Shown: in pieces, positions 63,636 to 64,000 of the stretch | Layout of the letters: each line of letters begins with the position of its first letter | How positions within the stretch are numbered: the stretch's first letter is position 1 | DNA from: an uncultured Porphyromonadaceae bacterium | GTDB lineage: Bacteria; Bacteroidota; Bacteroidia; Bacteroidales; Barnesiellaceae_A | Assembly: GCA_900542255.1 (NCBI GenBank) | Contig: UQMR01000004.1 | Coordinates: 1 to 64,000 of the forward strand | Direction: 5' to 3' | Length of the DNA: 64,000 nt | The notes under the pieces: model-generated | What the model saw: the letters and a program-made list of their open reading frames with translations, nothing else | The model's database searches: none | What the model was told of the DNA's origin: nothing | Program-made: the position numbers and the translations under genes

Positions 63636-64000
63636 TTAATCTATTGGTGTCCCGAAACAATGGATTTCAATGGTTAATGTATATACGCCATTAAGAGGAA
63701 TAGTTGGCATTGAACCAGATACCCATAAATTCCTTCCATCCTTTACATGACCAAACCCATATAGATTTATTGAAGATATGGTTTGATTAATACTCCTAAA
63801 TATTGGTATGCAAATGGTTGTGCCGCTTGTCAAATTTGTAAATGTTTCTTTAAATTTCAGAACAGCCATTTGACCGATTTGTAAGTTTCTTACCAATGAA
63901 GAAATAGAAGAATCCGTTATGGATGTCTTCATTATATAGTGTTGTGGATTAATGCCATTAGATGTCCAAGAAGAGTTTGGGAGGTCAATTATCTCGGGGG
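63636..64000 (-). CDS. Unknown protein, C-terminal part (continues past the window edge)
   Basis: The frame is open to the end of the window, so the Met at 63932 is internal and the true start lies beyond 64000. About 121 residues are visible, with no signal, membrane or catalytic motif. Beta-rich, with Ser, Thr, Asn and Gly, as in phage tail or surface proteins, but I cannot assign a family. It is part of the accessory region. Confidence 0.5.
   Translation of the reverse strand, partial: PEIIDLPNSSWTSNGINPQHYIMKTSITDSSISSLVRNLQIGQMAVLKFKETFTNLTSGTTICIPIFRSINQTISSINLYGFGHVKDGRNLWVSGSMPTIPLNGVYTLTIEIHCFGTPID

Overview
This window comes from a bacterium of the order Bacteroidales. The LpxC-FabZ fusion, the SufCDS cluster, type IX secretion proteins (PorZ and a sorting-domain protein), the short DapB, the DUF2851, DUF4294 and DUF4465 proteins, and the many TTTG-N19-21-TAnnTTTG promoters all point there. 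A Barnesiella-like gut commensal is my best guess, but the genus is not proven by anything here.

Layout. 1-1050: end of rpsB, then tsf. 1.2-6.5 kb: three minus-strand genes, a DUF1593 nucleoside-hydrolase-like protein, glmS, and a secreted DUF4465/type IX sorting-domain protein behind a cobalamin riboswitch. 6.57-6.9 kb: three identical tRNA-Val(TAC) genes in 132-base repeats. 7.3-10.5 kb: lipid A genes lpxD, lpxC-fabZ and lpxA. 10.6-15.8 kb: an AraC-type regulator divergent from a ketodeoxyuronate operon (kdgK, kdgA, kduI, kduD, yhcH-like). 16-18 kb: a protein built of 18 WG repeats. 18.2-23.8 kb: peroxide defence (thioredoxin, peroxiredoxin, OxyR) next to sufC-sufD-sufS. 23.9-28.2 kb: topA, upp and an acyltransferase-like gene. 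28.57-28.75 kb: an unassigned structured RNA. 29-31.8 kb: cysS and a TlpA-like lipoprotein that lacks the CxxC motif. 31.8-35.8 kb: a structured leader followed by a four-gene envelope/caspase operon. 36-45.7 kb: metK behind a SAM-riboswitch-like leader, a DUF2851 gene, dapB, a LysR regulator, a ThrE-type split exporter with a 57-residue membrane protein, and two signal peptidase genes of which the second lacks both catalytic residues, then a WbqC-like gene. 45.9-50.1 kb: rlmL, purD and two membrane proteins. 50.1-58.4 kb: a minus-strand run nadA-leuS-yitT-rdgB-porZ-nudix. 58.4-60.5 kb: AT-rich, with a TrmH-family gene and a DUF4294 gene. 60.5-64 kb: accessory DNA with an orphan gene, an IS1595-type transposase and a two-gene cassette containing a uracil-DNA-glycosylase-like protein.

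The most interesting reading is at 58.4-58.9 kb. Genes left of this gap use A/C at third codon positions when on the plus strand and T/G when on the minus strand; immediately right of it the rule reverses. Together with AT-richness and repeated DnaA-box-like nonamers, this suggests the chromosomal replication origin lies here.

Other points worth attention are the riboswitch-controlled secreted protein (probably vitamin B12 related), the caspase operon with its unusual leader, the pseudoknotted RNA at 28.6 kb, and the catalytically dead LepB paralogue.
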